NCBI GenBank assembly: GCA_030762895.1
Contig: CM061067.1
Span: 165,042,518-165,106,517 of the forward strand
Reading direction: 5' to 3'
DNA from: Sophora flavescens
Lineage: Eukaryota; Streptophyta; Magnoliopsida; Fabales; Fabaceae
Length of the DNA: 64,000 nt
The translations under genes were made by a program, and so were the position numbers. A model generated the notes under the pieces. That model did not search any database and had not been told where the DNA came from. It was given only the letters and a program-made list of their open reading frames with translations. This document shows, piece by piece, positions 1 to 11,463 of the stretch (within the stretch, counting starts at the first letter, position 1; each line of letters starts with the position of its first letter).

Positions 1-2246
1 CGTATTGTCTCCCAACAAGTTCCCTAAGTATTTACTCAATGCATCGCCAGCAAAGAACTCGGGCAGAAGGATTGACGGATCTAAGAAACCGTAAACTGAT
101 GCAACGCCCTTATCAAGCTGAAGACGATGGAGATACCTAAGATATGAAAAGGTGTGGATGTTAATTACATAATATATATATATTGAAATTAAAATAAAAT
201 ATTAAATGGAAAAATACCAAAAATAAATAAGTTATAAAATTAAAATTAACTTACGTGCACCAGAGACTGATGACATTGATGTTCATCCAGACGTTATTTC
301 TGCAGGCGTTCCCGAGATCGTCACCAACGAAGGAAAATATCCTCTGTTGATCTGGGAGTGCCACCCATCCATCGTGATCCAATGGACATTCAAAAATCTC
401 AAACGCATAATCCTCACCAAGTGAGAACAAACGAGTGATAGGTGACAGCGACACCGACGTCGACTTGGCCTTCAGTTTAGGAAAAATAAAATATATAAGT
501 TTTTGATAATTAAAAAAAACACAAGTAATTATTTGACTAATTTGGACATTAATAATGAATAAAAACCTTTGCTAACATTTCGAGCTCACGTCGTTTGGAG
601 TCCAACTCAAGCTCACGCCTTTTCATTTCCAACTCATGCTCATGGCGCTGGACTTCCAACTCCCGCTCCCTAGCTGCCAACTCATCGTCCTCCACATGTG
701 CCATACTAAAACTCTCTTTTGTGCTCACATGTGAAGCGTTGGCAAGCCTTGCGGTGTCCTGGGATGTACCGACGGAGGAAAGCTCTCTGGCAAGCGCCTG
801 CTTGAATTCTGGGTTGGCTATTAAGCCTTGCATCAGATGTGTTATAATATCTGGGTTGGACATGAGGTGCTCAGTAATGTCAGCCAAAATTGATGCTTCA
901 TTGACCACCCGCTTTCGTGAAGCAGACTTGCCATAATATTGTTTGATGGTCACGTTCCCAGGAACACCGAGAACCCGACCAGGATGGTCTTTCTTGCCTA
1001 GACTAGTCATCAAGACGTCCTGCCTTCCAGAAGGGACGAATGCGCCCTGGGAGGATTTTGCTTTAAGATCCATCTACAATGAAAAAAAATGAAAAAACGT
1101 GCAAGTGAAAAGTGTTGCAAATATCTATACAAATATCAATTGAAATCAAGTTAATTATTTACTTACAATCTTATCTGCTACTTCGCGAGTGGCATCAACT
1201 TTAAAAGATCCCGCCTTTGTCATGCGGCCGGCTAACCAGACATCCTCGCGGTCGATGTCCGACGGAGGACTTGATGGTGTGCCCTCAGGCACCTCTCCTC
1301 TTTCAATTCTAGCAGAGTGCTCTTCCTGCTTCGCCCTCAGCCTATCCGCCATCATCTGCTGGATCCGAGTCTGGTACCCACCCTGAGACATGGTGTGGCG
1401 GTGGACGTTCTTCGCCTGATTCTGCCGACCCTTATTTGCCTTAGCCTATTCAAACAAAAACACATAATTAAATACAGTTAAATGATCTATAATAAGCATA
1501 CAAAATTAACTTAATCAACCAACCTGAAATTCTCCATCCTGTCGACTCCTGGCAAACATATCCCAAGTATCCTGATCAATCCAGGGATAATCCGAGAACA
1601 TTTTATCAAGCCGCTTCTTCCCAGATACATAGTACCTGGTAAGATCATGCTTGAACCCATTCCAACGCTTTGATGCCATTTTCATACATTTATGACGATG
1701 ATCCTCGTCATTTGGCACGATCCAAGCTACCTACACATTAGATACATATATAACAACCGGATGGATTATAACTCGGATAATTATCTAATAATGTAAATCA
1801 AACGAATGTAAAGGTAAAATACCGTGATAGCCTCCCAAATCGATCCTTAACGTTCGTGGAACGTCATTCCAGATGGTTGTAGTTGATGCTTATGTCTTTG
1901 CTTCGCTTGTAGAAACACCCACTTATTAAATTCTTTAGCATGGGGTCCCTGGGCATTTAGATTAGCATCGAAGGACACCTCAAGCTTCTGTCCGCTCTGC
2001 CTGTCCTTCTCTAGTTTCTTCAACGAGGTGGCTCCTCTACCCCGTTTCCTATGAGCCTGTGATGTCTGTATGGACAAAAAAAATGATAAAATAGAGGGTT
2101 GTAACATTATAAACTTACATTAACAAGAAGGACTAAAGATAGTATATAACATGTAAACTTACACTAGAATCAGGCGTAGGCGTGATCGGGTCCTGCGAAA
2201 CCCCCACAGTGTCCTCCCGTGCATGTGGGCTATCCGACTGATCCAT
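1..2246 (-). CDS. CACTA-1 gene: Transposase_24-like protein with Ulp1-like protease tail, multi-exon, partial
   Basis: Exons inferred from GT..AG borders and from comparison with CACTA-2: 2246-2163 (start ATG, MDQSDSPH), 2065-1823, 1730-1524, 1445-1167, 1073-567, 469-255 and 136-1 (continuing off the window). Exon lengths keep one frame throughout. The second and third exons hold the tract KEFNKWVF, SIWEAIT, VAWIVPNDEDH and YYVSGKKRLDKMF, and the fourth KANKGRQNQ with MSQGGYQTR; this order is that of the plant transposase family Transposase_24 (PF03004) of CACTA second ORFs. The exon at 1073-567 ends in a strongly charged EREL/HEHELEMKRRELEL helix. The last exon begins the C48 (Ulp1-like) protease region seen complete in CACTA-2. 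The only break I see is an in-frame TAA at 1849-1847 within the second exon. DNA binding to the subterminal repeats is the family's presumed role; that is inference. Confidence 0.75.
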
Positions 2247-3099
2247 ATGTATGCCTGTTCAGAAACAATATATATGTATTAACATAGATTCTAACTCAAA
2301 ATAAATACAGAAGTATAAATAAAAATAACTAGATAGGTCCTGTAGATATACAAAACATCTATATATCCAATATAAGGACAATACGGGAGATTGAAAACTA
2401 TAGTTTTTGAAGATTGCCAAGCACTGGTCACGTAACGTGCCAACTGAACCAGACCCTCATAGGCAGAACTGATCACGGCCTAGCCGTGATGAGCATCACG
2501 CCGCCGTGACAGATCAACCAACAGAGAGCAACATGCACTCAAAACCAAAAATAGAGACATTCCAAACAACTCAAACTCACGGTTTAAAGTTACAACTACT
2601 GAGACTATAGTTTCAACATACACTCAAAACCAAAAATAGAGACATTCCAAACAACTCAAACTCACAGTTTCAAGTTTCAACTACTGAGACTACAGTTTCA
2701 AACCAGCAGAGCAACATGCATGCACTCAAAACCGTGAATAAAAAAATGTACCCTAATTAAAGACTCACCAGAAATAGGCGCTCGCGTGGTGGTGGGGGGG
2801 AAGCTCGAGTGGTGGCCAACGTTCGATGTGGTTACTGAGAGCAGAGGGACAAGGAGAGTTAGTGCGCGGGAAGGCCAGGGGAAAGAGAGATGTCAAGTTA
2901 TTGCAAAGAATGAGAGGGAAAGACAGAGTTAGGGGTTAAGAGTGTACCTCACGGTGGTGGCGAAGAAGCCCTCGCGGTGGTTGCGGTGGAGATGAGCTCG
3001 CGATTAGGGCAGAGTGAGAGCGAGAGTGAGAGTGAGGGTTGAGTGTGATGAAAAGAGAAAAGACGTACAGAGAAGTGGAGAAGGCGCGCGGGGGTAAAC

Positions 3100-3350
3100 G
3101 TTATAATTAAAATAAAACAACATTTTATGTCAGTTTTTGGTAAAACCTGACGTTGAAGATCATATATTTAACGTCAGTTGTCTTAATAAACGGACGTTAA
3201 AAACCCTCACACTTATTACGTCAGTTGTTAGTAATAACTGACGTTAAAGGTCATATATTTAACGTAAGTTGTATTAAGAAACTGACGTTAAAAACACTCA
3301 CAACTTCTTACGTCAGTTGTGTTACACAACGGACGTTAAAGGTTTATTAG
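3100..3350. repeat. CACTA-1 internal block of TTAACGTCAGTT repeats
   Basis: A run of paired motifs in which TTAACGTCAGTT and AACTGACGTTAA face each other across a 4-8 base loop. It sits inward of the first captured gene segment, so the repeats are not confined to the very end of the element. In CACTA elements such motifs are the binding sites of the second element-encoded protein. Confidence 0.8.
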
Positions 3351-3354
3351 TTTC

Positions 3355-4195
3355 TACAAAAACATTCATTCCCTTGACTACTGTGCTACTTACCCATTCA
3401 CCTTTGTACCTAATCCTCTTAATGAGCATTAAGTTTATAGATAAGTTTTCAAGAAAATCAGAATAACTTAGTAACTTCATCCACTGCTCCTATAAATAGC
3501 TTCCTTCCATCCTTTTAATTAATTTTCTGCTTCACAATATGGCTCTGTCGTGGAGATTAACTTCATCACTCTTTCTTCCTATTCCTAGACTCAAAGGTCT
3601 TTGTCTTAATGGTCAAACAACTTCTGAGTTTGAGTAAATCACATTACATGGATATTAAGGTTGGGTGAATCACGTAATGTGATTCTCTCACTTTATTTCA
3701 TCCCCGTCATCCCTTTCACTTTGCTTTGGAAGCAAGTGATTGTGGATTCAAGATGATGCATCAAGGAACTCCACTGAAGAAGAAAGATGCAAAGATCCAT
3801 TTCACTTTGCTTTATTTGCTAGTGACTGAGGATTTACTTTGCATCTTGGAATTCAAGTGAGGGAGGTGATGCATCCATTGGAGTTTCTGATGACAGGACT
3901 GAGAAGAAAATGATGTTGATGCAGAAACTTTTTTATATTTTAGGGCTATGTTGCAGAAATTTTTTATCTTTTAATCATGTAATTTTAACTTATGAATCGC
4001 TTCAATGTCATACGATTTGATTATACATATAACTTGTTTTATGTTAAGTGTTTATTTATTTTAATTTGCACAATAATTTGTTTACTAATTCAAGCTAATT
4101 AATAAAAATTAAAAATAAACTTGTATAAAAAAAAGGTTTAGAAATAAACTGCAGTACTATATGGAGTGATCTGCGTTAAGAGGGACAACAGGGAC
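3355..4195 (+). pseudogene. Captured host-gene segment, copy A, in CACTA-1
   Basis: A TATA box (TATAAATAGC at 3491) is followed 48 bases later by ATG at 3539, opening a 33-codon frame beginning MALSWRLTSSLFLPIPRLKG, rich in Ser, Leu and Arg with few acidic residues, like an organelle-targeting N-terminus. The frame closes at GAGTAAAT, which could also be a 5' splice site. The segment lies antisense to the transposon gene and is bracketed by TTAACGTCAGTT blocks. Copy B at 4515 repeats the first ~300 bases. CACTA-2 has both copies too. I do not recognise the parent gene. The segment looks like a promoter plus first exon picked up by the transposon. Confidence 0.55.
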
Positions 4196-4199
4196 ATGA

Positions 4200-4510
4200 C
4201 AACCAATGAAATGAGTTTCATAATTATTTACGTCAGTTATTTATAGAACTGACGCAAATAGTTTACCCACCACCTCATTTTTAACGTCAACTTAATTGAT
4301 GACTGCCAAGTTCCCGTATATTAATTACATTATTTCCAATATTCATTCTGCATGTTTATAATATATAGGATTATTTACGTCACCTGTTTATTTAACTGAA
4401 GTAAAAATCAAACTTTTAACGTCAGTTTTATAAAAAACTGACGTTAACAATTAATACTTTTTATTTGAAAAACACTTTTAACGCCGCTTTTTAAAAAACC
4501 GACGTTAAAA
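4200..4510. repeat. CACTA-1 second block of TTAACGTCAGTT repeats
   Basis: Facing copies of the ACGTCAGTT motif between the two captured segments, some degenerate (AACGCCGCTTTT..AAAACCGACGTT). It corresponds to 44560-44890 in CACTA-2. Confidence 0.75.
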
Positions 4511-4514
4511 GTGT

Positions 4515-5370
4515 ATAGATATCTCGCAAAAACATTCATTCCTTTGAGTGCATCTTGTGCTACTTACCCATGCACCTTGTAACTCAATCCTCTTAATGAG
4601 CATTAAGTTTATAGGTAAGTTTTCAAGAAAATCAGAATAGCTTAGTAACTTCATCCCCTGCTCCTATAAATAGCTTCCTTCCATCCTTTTAATTTTCTGC
4701 TTCACAATATGGCTCTGTAGTGAGATTAACTTCATCACTCTTTCTTCCTATTCCTAGACTCAAAGGTCTTTGTCTTAATGGTCAAACAACTTCTGAGTTT
4801 GAGTAAATTACATTACATGGGTGATAAGTCTGAGTAAATTACATTATGTGAGTTGCTCACCTTATCACCTTCCGAGAATCACCTTGGAGGGCTAATCGAG
4901 TGCTCGGGGTCACAGTTCCAAAACCTCAGCTTTGGAAGCAAGTGACCGTCTTGGAAGTCTCTGGAACCACTGCCTTTGCTTGAAACAAATCTAGTGCACC
5001 TGTTTTTGCCTCTCTCTTGAGCTCTCTCATGCCCCCCAATTTTCTGAGGTCTTCGGAGTATAGTTTTCCCTTTGGCATATTTCATAAAACTCTCTGATGG
5101 GATGTAGCTTTAATGTTTAGGATTTTAAACCCTTTCAATGTAACTTTTTATAGGATTTTAAACCCTTTCAAAGTAACTTTTTATAGGATTTTAAACCCTT
5201 TCAATCTTCTCGATCGATCAGACATTAAGATTCTTCATGAATGAGATCCGGTTTGGGTTATTGATTCAACTTATAGTTTTCAAAACAGAAACACAAAACA
5301 TCAAAGCAATTCATGTGAAACTGAAACTTTGAGGAAGGCAATGCGGAATGGATCGTATACTAGATAAAAA
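4515..5370 (+). pseudogene. Captured host-gene segment, copy B, in CACTA-1
   Basis: Repeats the TATA box (4665-4673) and first exon of copy A, but its ATG at 4709 is followed by GCT CTG TAG, so the short frame is closed at once. Downstream it diverges from copy A: 4860-5090 holds a tract that on the minus strand reads MKYAKGKTILRRPQ, and 5118-5205 holds three tandem copies of a 35 bp unit with TTTTATAGGATTTTAAACCC. The counterpart in CACTA-2 is 43730-44440. The parent gene is not recognised. Confidence 0.5.
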
Positions 5371-5379
5371 AATTATTAA

Positions 5380-5660
5380 AATAACCTTTAACGTCTGTTG
5401 ATGTAAGGACTGACGTTAAAAGTGAAGTGACTTACTTTTAACGTCAGATCTTTATCGAACTGACGTGAAAATGTTCACTTTTGACGTCAGTTCTTTATTG
5501 AACTGACGTTAAAAGTGAGTCACTTCACTTTTAACGTCAGTCATTAAAACAACTGACGTTAAAATTGAATTAATGAACTCTGATATTTACAAAACTGCCA
5601 CCGCCTCCTTTTTAACGTCTAGCTTTTGGTTAACTGACGTAAACCTTTACCGTCTAATGT
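5380..5660. repeat. CACTA-1 terminal subterminal-repeat block
   Basis: At least eight TTAACGTCAGTT-type motifs in alternating orientation directly inside the terminal CACTAGTG, paired so that each pair could fold as a short hairpin. The block mirrors 43440-43720. Confidence 0.88.
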
Positions 5661-5676
5661 ATATTTTCCACTAGTG

Positions 5677-6760
5677 AACCAAATTCATGCTCAAATCCTA
5701 ATTCTCAAATAAAAAAAAAAATAGTGAATCTGTGGAATGAATGAATATGTGAATAAACAGAAATGAGTAACAAATTTGAAACAAACACATGAGAAAATTT
5801 GAAACAAACTAGAAGCATCAGAATAACAAATTTGAAACAAAGTTACAAACACACTCAGAAATTTGAGTCACAAAGTTGAAACAAACAACAATATAGCACT
5901 CAGAAATTTGAGTCACTAACAACTTTTGAATCATAAATTTGAAACAAATAATAACAGAGAACTCAAAAATTTTGAAACAGCAGTAGAGCACTCAACTGAA
6001 CAGGGAAGAGTGCGAGCAAGGAGGAAACAAAGACACTCCGATGCCGGCGAGAAGGTGATGCGAGGAGGCGGCGACCAGAGATGGATCACGAGGCGGCGAC
6101 AGCTAGGGACGGTGAACACACCAAGCGGCGGCGAGCAAGGAGATGATGGCGGCGGCCAGAGGGGAGGGAGTGTCGTTAAGGTTATGAGGGTTTGAAGGGT
6201 CGAAGGGACGGAGGTGAGGAAATGAACAAATGAAATAAAGGAGTATCAAAACACAACAAATATCAAAATGTCAAAGGGGCAGTATCAAAACGTGTACAAC
6301 TGTAAGTGGTCGGTTCGGTTCGGTTCCTGAAGATACAACCGAAAACCGAACCGATTGGTTCTCTGAAAAACCAATCCAAAAAAATCTAATTAAATTTGGT
6401 TCCCATCGGTTTTCGGTTATTTTGGATTGGTTTTATAGTTTTTTTTAATCGGTTTGAATCTGAACACTCCTAAATGCTACAACGTTTTTTCCCCTTTTCC
6501 TTTTAAATAAACAAAACATAATGTATAATTAAAAAATTCCAAAAGAAGCTGCGGATGGAATTGAACCCTCATTTGCTGACATACTTTGCTACAAGAGAAA
6601 AGTCCGCTGACCCGAGATCGAACCCCGTGTAAAGCAACTTTTCAAATTTTTTTGGGGCGTTACGTTTTATTTTATTATTAAAATTTAAAATACAAGTGTA
6701 GTAACATTAATAAAAATACTTATTGCACCCAAAAATAATAATAAAAATACTTAGGCTATA
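5677..6760. other. Intergenic DNA with no identified gene
   Basis: 5690-5950 carries irregular repeats of AATTTGAAACAAA. 5926-6195 is open on the plus strand for 89 codons with an Arg/Gly-rich tail, but its minus strand reads like a GC-rich 5' leader (GCCGCC runs), so neither reading is convincing. 6305-6465 has facing copies of GGTTCGGTT and AACCGAACC, a partly palindromic tract. Confidence 0.4.
6541..6640 (-). repeat. tRNA-like double T-arm fragment (SINE-like)
   Basis: On the minus strand two B-box-like motifs, GGGGTTCGATCTC and GGGTTCAATTCC, lie about 65 bases apart. No full cloverleaf can be drawn, so this is at most a tRNA-derived repeat remnant. Confidence 0.25.
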
Positions 6761-6761
6761 T

Positions 6762-7496
6762 TTAGTAAAAACTAGCGGATAGCGGATAAGTTAGCGGATA
6801 GTATATAGCGTATAGCGGATAAGCTAGTGGATATCAGATAATGGATAAACTAGCGGATTGGATTTGAAGTGTTAAAACTAGCGGATTAATGTAAAGTTAC
6901 ATAAAATGACATGTTTACATTTTTTTATGTAAGTTATATATATGTATTTATACATATATTATTTATATTATTTATTTTAAAATAATTATCAATTTAACTC
7001 TTTAATTTATTTTAAATTATTTATCATTTCAAAGATTAAAATATTAATTTTAAATTTTAATATTTATTTAGTTTTAGTTATTTTTTATAAATAGTATGGA
7101 ATAATAAAAATAATATTGATATGATTTTTATACTATTCTTTTTATAAATAAAAATATAATTTCTATTTTTTATCTTAAATATAAATTTAAATAGTGATAT
7201 TAATTCAAACAAATCAATTTTAAAGATTTCTATTAATATTTTATTTTGTTAGTGAAGGATAAGTAAGGAATTTAATTAAGATAATAAGGATAAAAATGAA
7301 AGAAAAAGTGATACGCTATACGCTATAAGCTCGAATGCTACTTGATCCGGCAAAAAGTGATACGCTATACGCTATATGCTATACGCTGGTGAAAAAATGT
7401 TATACAGTAATTTAAAAAACAGTTGTCAAACGAGACTAATTTTTCATCCACTATATGTTAAACACTAACGTTTTTGACAAAGCAAACAGTGCCTTA
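6762..7496. mobile_element. AT-rich non-autonomous TIR-type element with TAGCGGATA subterminal repeats
   Basis: The ends are roughly inverted: AGGCTATATTTAGTAAAAAC at 6762 faces the complement of GTTTTTGACAAAGCAAACAGTGCCT at 7495. Both flanks carry short repeats in opposite sense: TAGCGGATA/TATAGCGTATAGCGG at 6775-6850 and TATACGCTATA at 7310-7390. The middle is extremely AT-rich. No clean 8 bp target duplication is visible, so the hAT-like placement is tentative. Confidence 0.45.
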
Positions 7497-7524
7497 ATAT
7501 ATATGGGAACAAAAATAAAAGCTT

Positions 7525-7595
7525 TGTGGATGCGTTGGTAACAGCTTTGCTAACTATCAGTGCGTGGGTTCGATTCCTATCTGTGCTGACTGAAC
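7525..7595 (+). repeat. tRNA-like sequence (SINE head or tRNA pseudogene)
   Basis: An A-box-like TGCGTTGGTAAC at 7531 is followed by a B-box-like GGGTTCGATTCC at 7566. The acceptor stem does not pair well, so it is not called as a working tRNA gene. Confidence 0.3.
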
Positions 7596-7615
7596 TTTAA
7601 TTATTTTTATTTAAA

Positions 7616-8005
7616 TAATTTATTTTAAAATAAAAGAACAATATTTTTTTGTTCAAAAAAATAAAAACAATATTGTTTAATTCAAATAAGTATTATCCAA
7701 TATTTTAAATAATAATAAATAATGATATTTTTAGTTAATATCACTCACATGAATTGTAAAAAAAATAAAGAAATTCGTTACAGTTTAATTTCTATGAAGT
7801 GTTAGTGTAAATAATTATTACACCGACATCCATTAAATCTTAAAAAATTAACATCATTTTTATTTTTCAATCTTAATTATTAAAATAAAAGCAACACATG
7901 TCAAAATGTTGGTTAATGTCAATGTAAAACATTTTATAACAATACATAATACTTTAATCCAAATAATAAATAACATTTCTAAGGATTTGTCTACTAATTT
8001 AAAAA
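7616..8005. repeat. AT-rich block repeated at the far side of the tandem array
   Basis: The tract around 7683-7770 (TATCCAATATTTTAAATAAT and AGTTAATATCACT, then GAATTGTAAA) recurs at 9760-9840 and in part at 8770-8810. The array is therefore flanked, and once interrupted, by the same block. Confidence 0.6.
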
Positions 8006-9720
8006 AAAATAGAATGGGCTTCCAAGTATCCAACGTCAACCCTAATAACCTTTAACCCGACCTTTGGAGTGAGAAATAAAAAAATATTAAAAATTATCTT
8101 GGGATATCTCGGCTTACGGAAAACTTAATTGGGTTGTCCACTATACTACTGTTTTCATGACATAATCATATTATCTTCGAAAAAATTTAATTAAAAAAAA
8201 TAAGCTTCCAAGTATCCTAACTCAACCATAATAACCTTTAACCTAACATTTGGAATGAAAAAATAAAATAAAAATCATCTTGGGACATCTTGACCTAGGA
8301 AGGACTTAGTTTGATCATTCACTATAATATTACTTTCATGACATAACCATGTTATATTCTAAAAAAATTAATTTTTACAAAAAAACAGAATGAGCTTCCA
8401 AGTACTCCAACTCAACCTTAATAACCTTTTAACCCAACCTTTGGAGTGAAAAAAAAACATAAAATCGTCTTGGGATATCTTGGCCTACAGAGGATTTGGT
8501 TGGGTCATCACTATACTACTGGTTTCGTGACATATTGTCTCATAAAAATATTTAGTTTTTTTAATAAAATAGAATGAGCTTCCAAATATCATAACCCTAT
8601 TAAGCTTTAACACTAGCTTTGGAGTGAAAAATAAAAATAAATATAAAAAATCATCTTAGGACATCTTGGCCTATGGATAACTTATTGAGTTATCCATTAC
8701 ACTACTTCTTCTGTGACATGGCCATTTTTAAAAGAATATATTTTCAAATAAATGAATAATGTATTTTAATCTCAATAAGTATTATCCAATATTTTAAACA
8801 ATTTTGAGGAATTGTCTTTTAAAAAAATCAAAAAATCAAAATGAGGTTCCAAAAAATGATCTTTTGTCATCTTGACCTGTGGAGGACTTAGTTGGGTAAT
8901 CCACTATACTACTACTTTCGTAACATAATCATATTGTCTTCTAAAAAAATTTTGAACTTTTTGTAAAAAAAATTGAACTTTTGTAAAAAAATAGAATGAG
9001 TTTCCAAATACTCTAACTTAACCCTAATAACCTTAACCCTAGCTTTGGAGTGGAAAATAAAAATCAAAAAAACATATTGGGACATCTTGACCTGCGGATG
9101 ACATAGTTGGGTGTCATCCACTGTAATACTGCTTTCGTGACAAAACCTAGTGTTCTGAAAAAAATTATTTTTTTAAAAAAATAGGTTGACCTTTCAAATA
9201 CACTTACTCAACCATAATAACCTTTAACACTAGCTTTGGAGTGAAAAATAAAAAATAAAAAAAATATATTGGGACATCTTGATCTATGGAGGACATAGTT
9301 GGGTAATCCACTATGCTACTGCTTTCGTAACATAACCATCTTGTCTTGTAAAAATATTTTAATTTTTTTAAAAAAAATAGGACGAGCTTCAGAATACCCT
9401 AACTCAACCTTAGTAACCTTTAACCCAACCTTTGGAGTGAAAAAAAAAAATCATCTTAGGACATTTTGGCCTATGGAGGACTTGGGTCATTCACTATATT
9501 ATTGCTTTCGCGACATAACCATATTGTCTTCTAAAATAATTTAATTTTTTTGAAAAAAAAAGTAGAATGAGCTTCCAAATATCCTAACTCAACCTTAATA
9601 ACCTTTAACCTTACCTATGAATAGGAAAAAAAATTCATCTTGGGACATCTTGACCTACGGAGGACTTAGTTGAATTATCTATTACACTACTTGCTTTCGT
9701 GACATGACCATATTTAAAAG
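8006..9720. repeat. Tandem array, about nine degenerate copies of a ~190 bp unit
   Basis: Each unit reads in order: GAGCTTCCAAGTATCCTAAC, ACCTTTGGAGTGAAAA, CATCTTGGGACATCTTG, GGACTTAGTTGGG, CACTATACTACTGCTTTCG, then a T- and A-rich spacer. The GACTTAGTTGGG segment occurs at about 8125, 8310, 8495, 8675, 8890, 9100, 9290, 9480 and 9670. Copies differ by many point changes and by A/T-run lengths, and the copy near 8830-8860 is shortened. No reading frame is kept. It looks like an old local satellite-type expansion. Confidence 0.8.
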
Positions 9721-10049
9721 AATATATTTTCAAATAAAAGAACAATGTTTTTAATTATAATAAATATTATCCAATATTTTAAATAATAATAAATAACAAA
9801 AAATTTAGTTAATATCACTTATAAGAATTGTAAATTATTCTAATGTGGTTAAATAATAAATAACAATAGATTAAATATATGTAAGAGAGGTAGTATTGCT
9901 AAACATGAATGCTAGTCTGATTGTCAGCTATTGTATTTCTCACTGATGAATAGTTCAAAAAACTTTTAAAATTGAAATATATTAAGTGTGAATAACAGAG
10001 GATTCATAAATTTTGAATAGTTAAGAATAATTAGTAGATACTTCTACAA

Positions 10050-10200
10050 AGTGTCATGTTGGCCTAGTGGTAACTCTTGAATCCAATATTGCAAAACCTG
10101 TGGTTCGAACCCTTGACACAAGACTCTTCACATCTATACAAAAGACAACTCGCCACTGTGACAACGTTGAATTGATAATACTTAGATTATACTTATTTAT
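10050..10200 (+). repeat. tRNA-derived SINE-like sequence
   Basis: A-box-like TGGCCTAGTGGT at 10060 and B-box GGTTCGAACCC at 10102 have a spacing usual for an RNA polymerase III promoter, followed by a non-tRNA tail to about 10200. The family is not recognised. Confidence 0.45.
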
Positions 10201-11463
10201 ATTTATATTTGACGTTTTTTAAATCAGAAAGTAATTTTTCAACTTCATCACCTACCTCCAGACATTTGTAGAAAGCAGTTCAACATTTTTTTAAACGCAC
10301 AAAAAACGGTTTTTTGTACAGTTGTTTTGGAACCCATTTTGTTTCTCACATCTTCACTACCAGATTCAAGCCGTCTCCCTGTGTAACTAGGTATGCCAAC
10401 ACTGCAAGACCAAATAGAAGAAAACTAGCATTTTTGGATGACGAGGGAGGGTATGCGAGAGAAAGGGGAACGGGATCGAACACGTGCTCTCAAGTTTCGC
10501 GCCAAAGCATGTTGATCAACCCTCTATCAAACGTAGGGTTTCTACAATCGATTCCTCTTCTTCTTCATTGTCGGTGTCAACTTCATAGCATTGTCGAATG
10601 TGGTGTTCGATTCCACTGACACAATCACCCCAAACGATGTCGCCGGCTCGTATAGGAGGTAGGCCTTCACCATGGCAACTGCGGTGGCATTAACACAATG
10701 CACATCTGTTGTGGCTATGTGAAGATTTTTAAAGGGGGCTTAGGGTTTATGGACCTTTTTATGTTCTTAGGAGGAAAGAAAGGGAGGAGTGTTGTTGGTA
10801 ACCCGGAAAGACATGGAAGAGAGAGGAATTGAATGTTTTTGTTCATAATCAGGAAAGAGAATGAAGAAATAGGGGAAGTTTCCAGATCCGGTGAGTTTTT
10901 CCAGAATCCGGTGAGATTTAACGGAATCCGGAACTTAGTAATTGAAGGAGCAAAATATTCTAACAAAGACAAAAGTTTATCAAGTTTTTTTAAATTTAAA
11001 ATAATCAGAAATGGTAAAATACTTATTTAGAGTTTTAATTGTAAAGGTAAAAGAGTTATTTACTTACTGAGGATAAATCTGTAAAATCAAATGTTTTTAA
11101 GTTAAAAAACAAAGACTTTGACTTGATGTCATTAAATGAAGAGGGTTAGGCTATTGGTCAGATGCAAACTGTATTGATACAGTTAAATTAGCCCTGACAC
11201 CATAGAAATGTCCTTATAATTATAGTACGCCTCATGTTTCTTTGTTCTTATTATACATGAGTTAGAGTATCTATTGTATTTTTTGTATATACATCTTTCC
11301 TTAGAAAAAAAATAATATTAATCTTCTAGTTCAGTGATTGAACACAAATATGCTTAGAAAAAGAATTTATTTTATTCTTAGGACAGATTTTAAAATTCTC
11401 TCACAACTTGCTTTCACCATTTCATAGTGTCAGACTCGGATCTATGATTTTGGCACTCAACAT
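10201..11463. other. Intergenic DNA with no supported gene
   Basis: A 101-codon frame at 10314-10619 and an 85-codon minus frame at 10715-10972 match nothing I recognise and show no domain. The stretch 10540-10720 has a coding-like base mix and could be a decayed gene fragment. 11033-11463 shows nothing. Confidence 0.4.

Larger units (their letters stand above)
1..5676 (-). mobile_element. CACTA-1 DNA transposon, cut by the window start
   Basis: The right-hand boundary is the terminal motif CACTAGTG at 5669-5676, preceded inward by the complement of the GGAAAATATACATTAG stretch that also starts CACTA-2 at 43422. Next to the end lie many copies of TTAACGTCAGTT and its complement, the subterminal repeats usual for CACTA (En/Spm) elements. 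Read on the minus strand, the element parallels CACTA-2 from its first base to about 53250 of that copy, apart from the LTR element inserted in CACTA-2. The other end and its 3 bp duplication (expected AAC) lie outside the window. It holds a multi-exon gene and two copies of a captured host-gene segment. Confidence 0.92.

Noticed and set aside
5926..6195. 89-codon Arg/Gly-rich frame
   Set aside because: Low complexity, no domain, both strands open; not enough to call a gene.
7525..7595. Possible functional tRNA gene
   Set aside because: Only A- and B-box-like motifs; stems do not pair into a cloverleaf.
8006..9720. CRISPR-like array
   Set aside because: The units are direct ~190 bp degenerate tandem repeats without unique spacers, in plant DNA.
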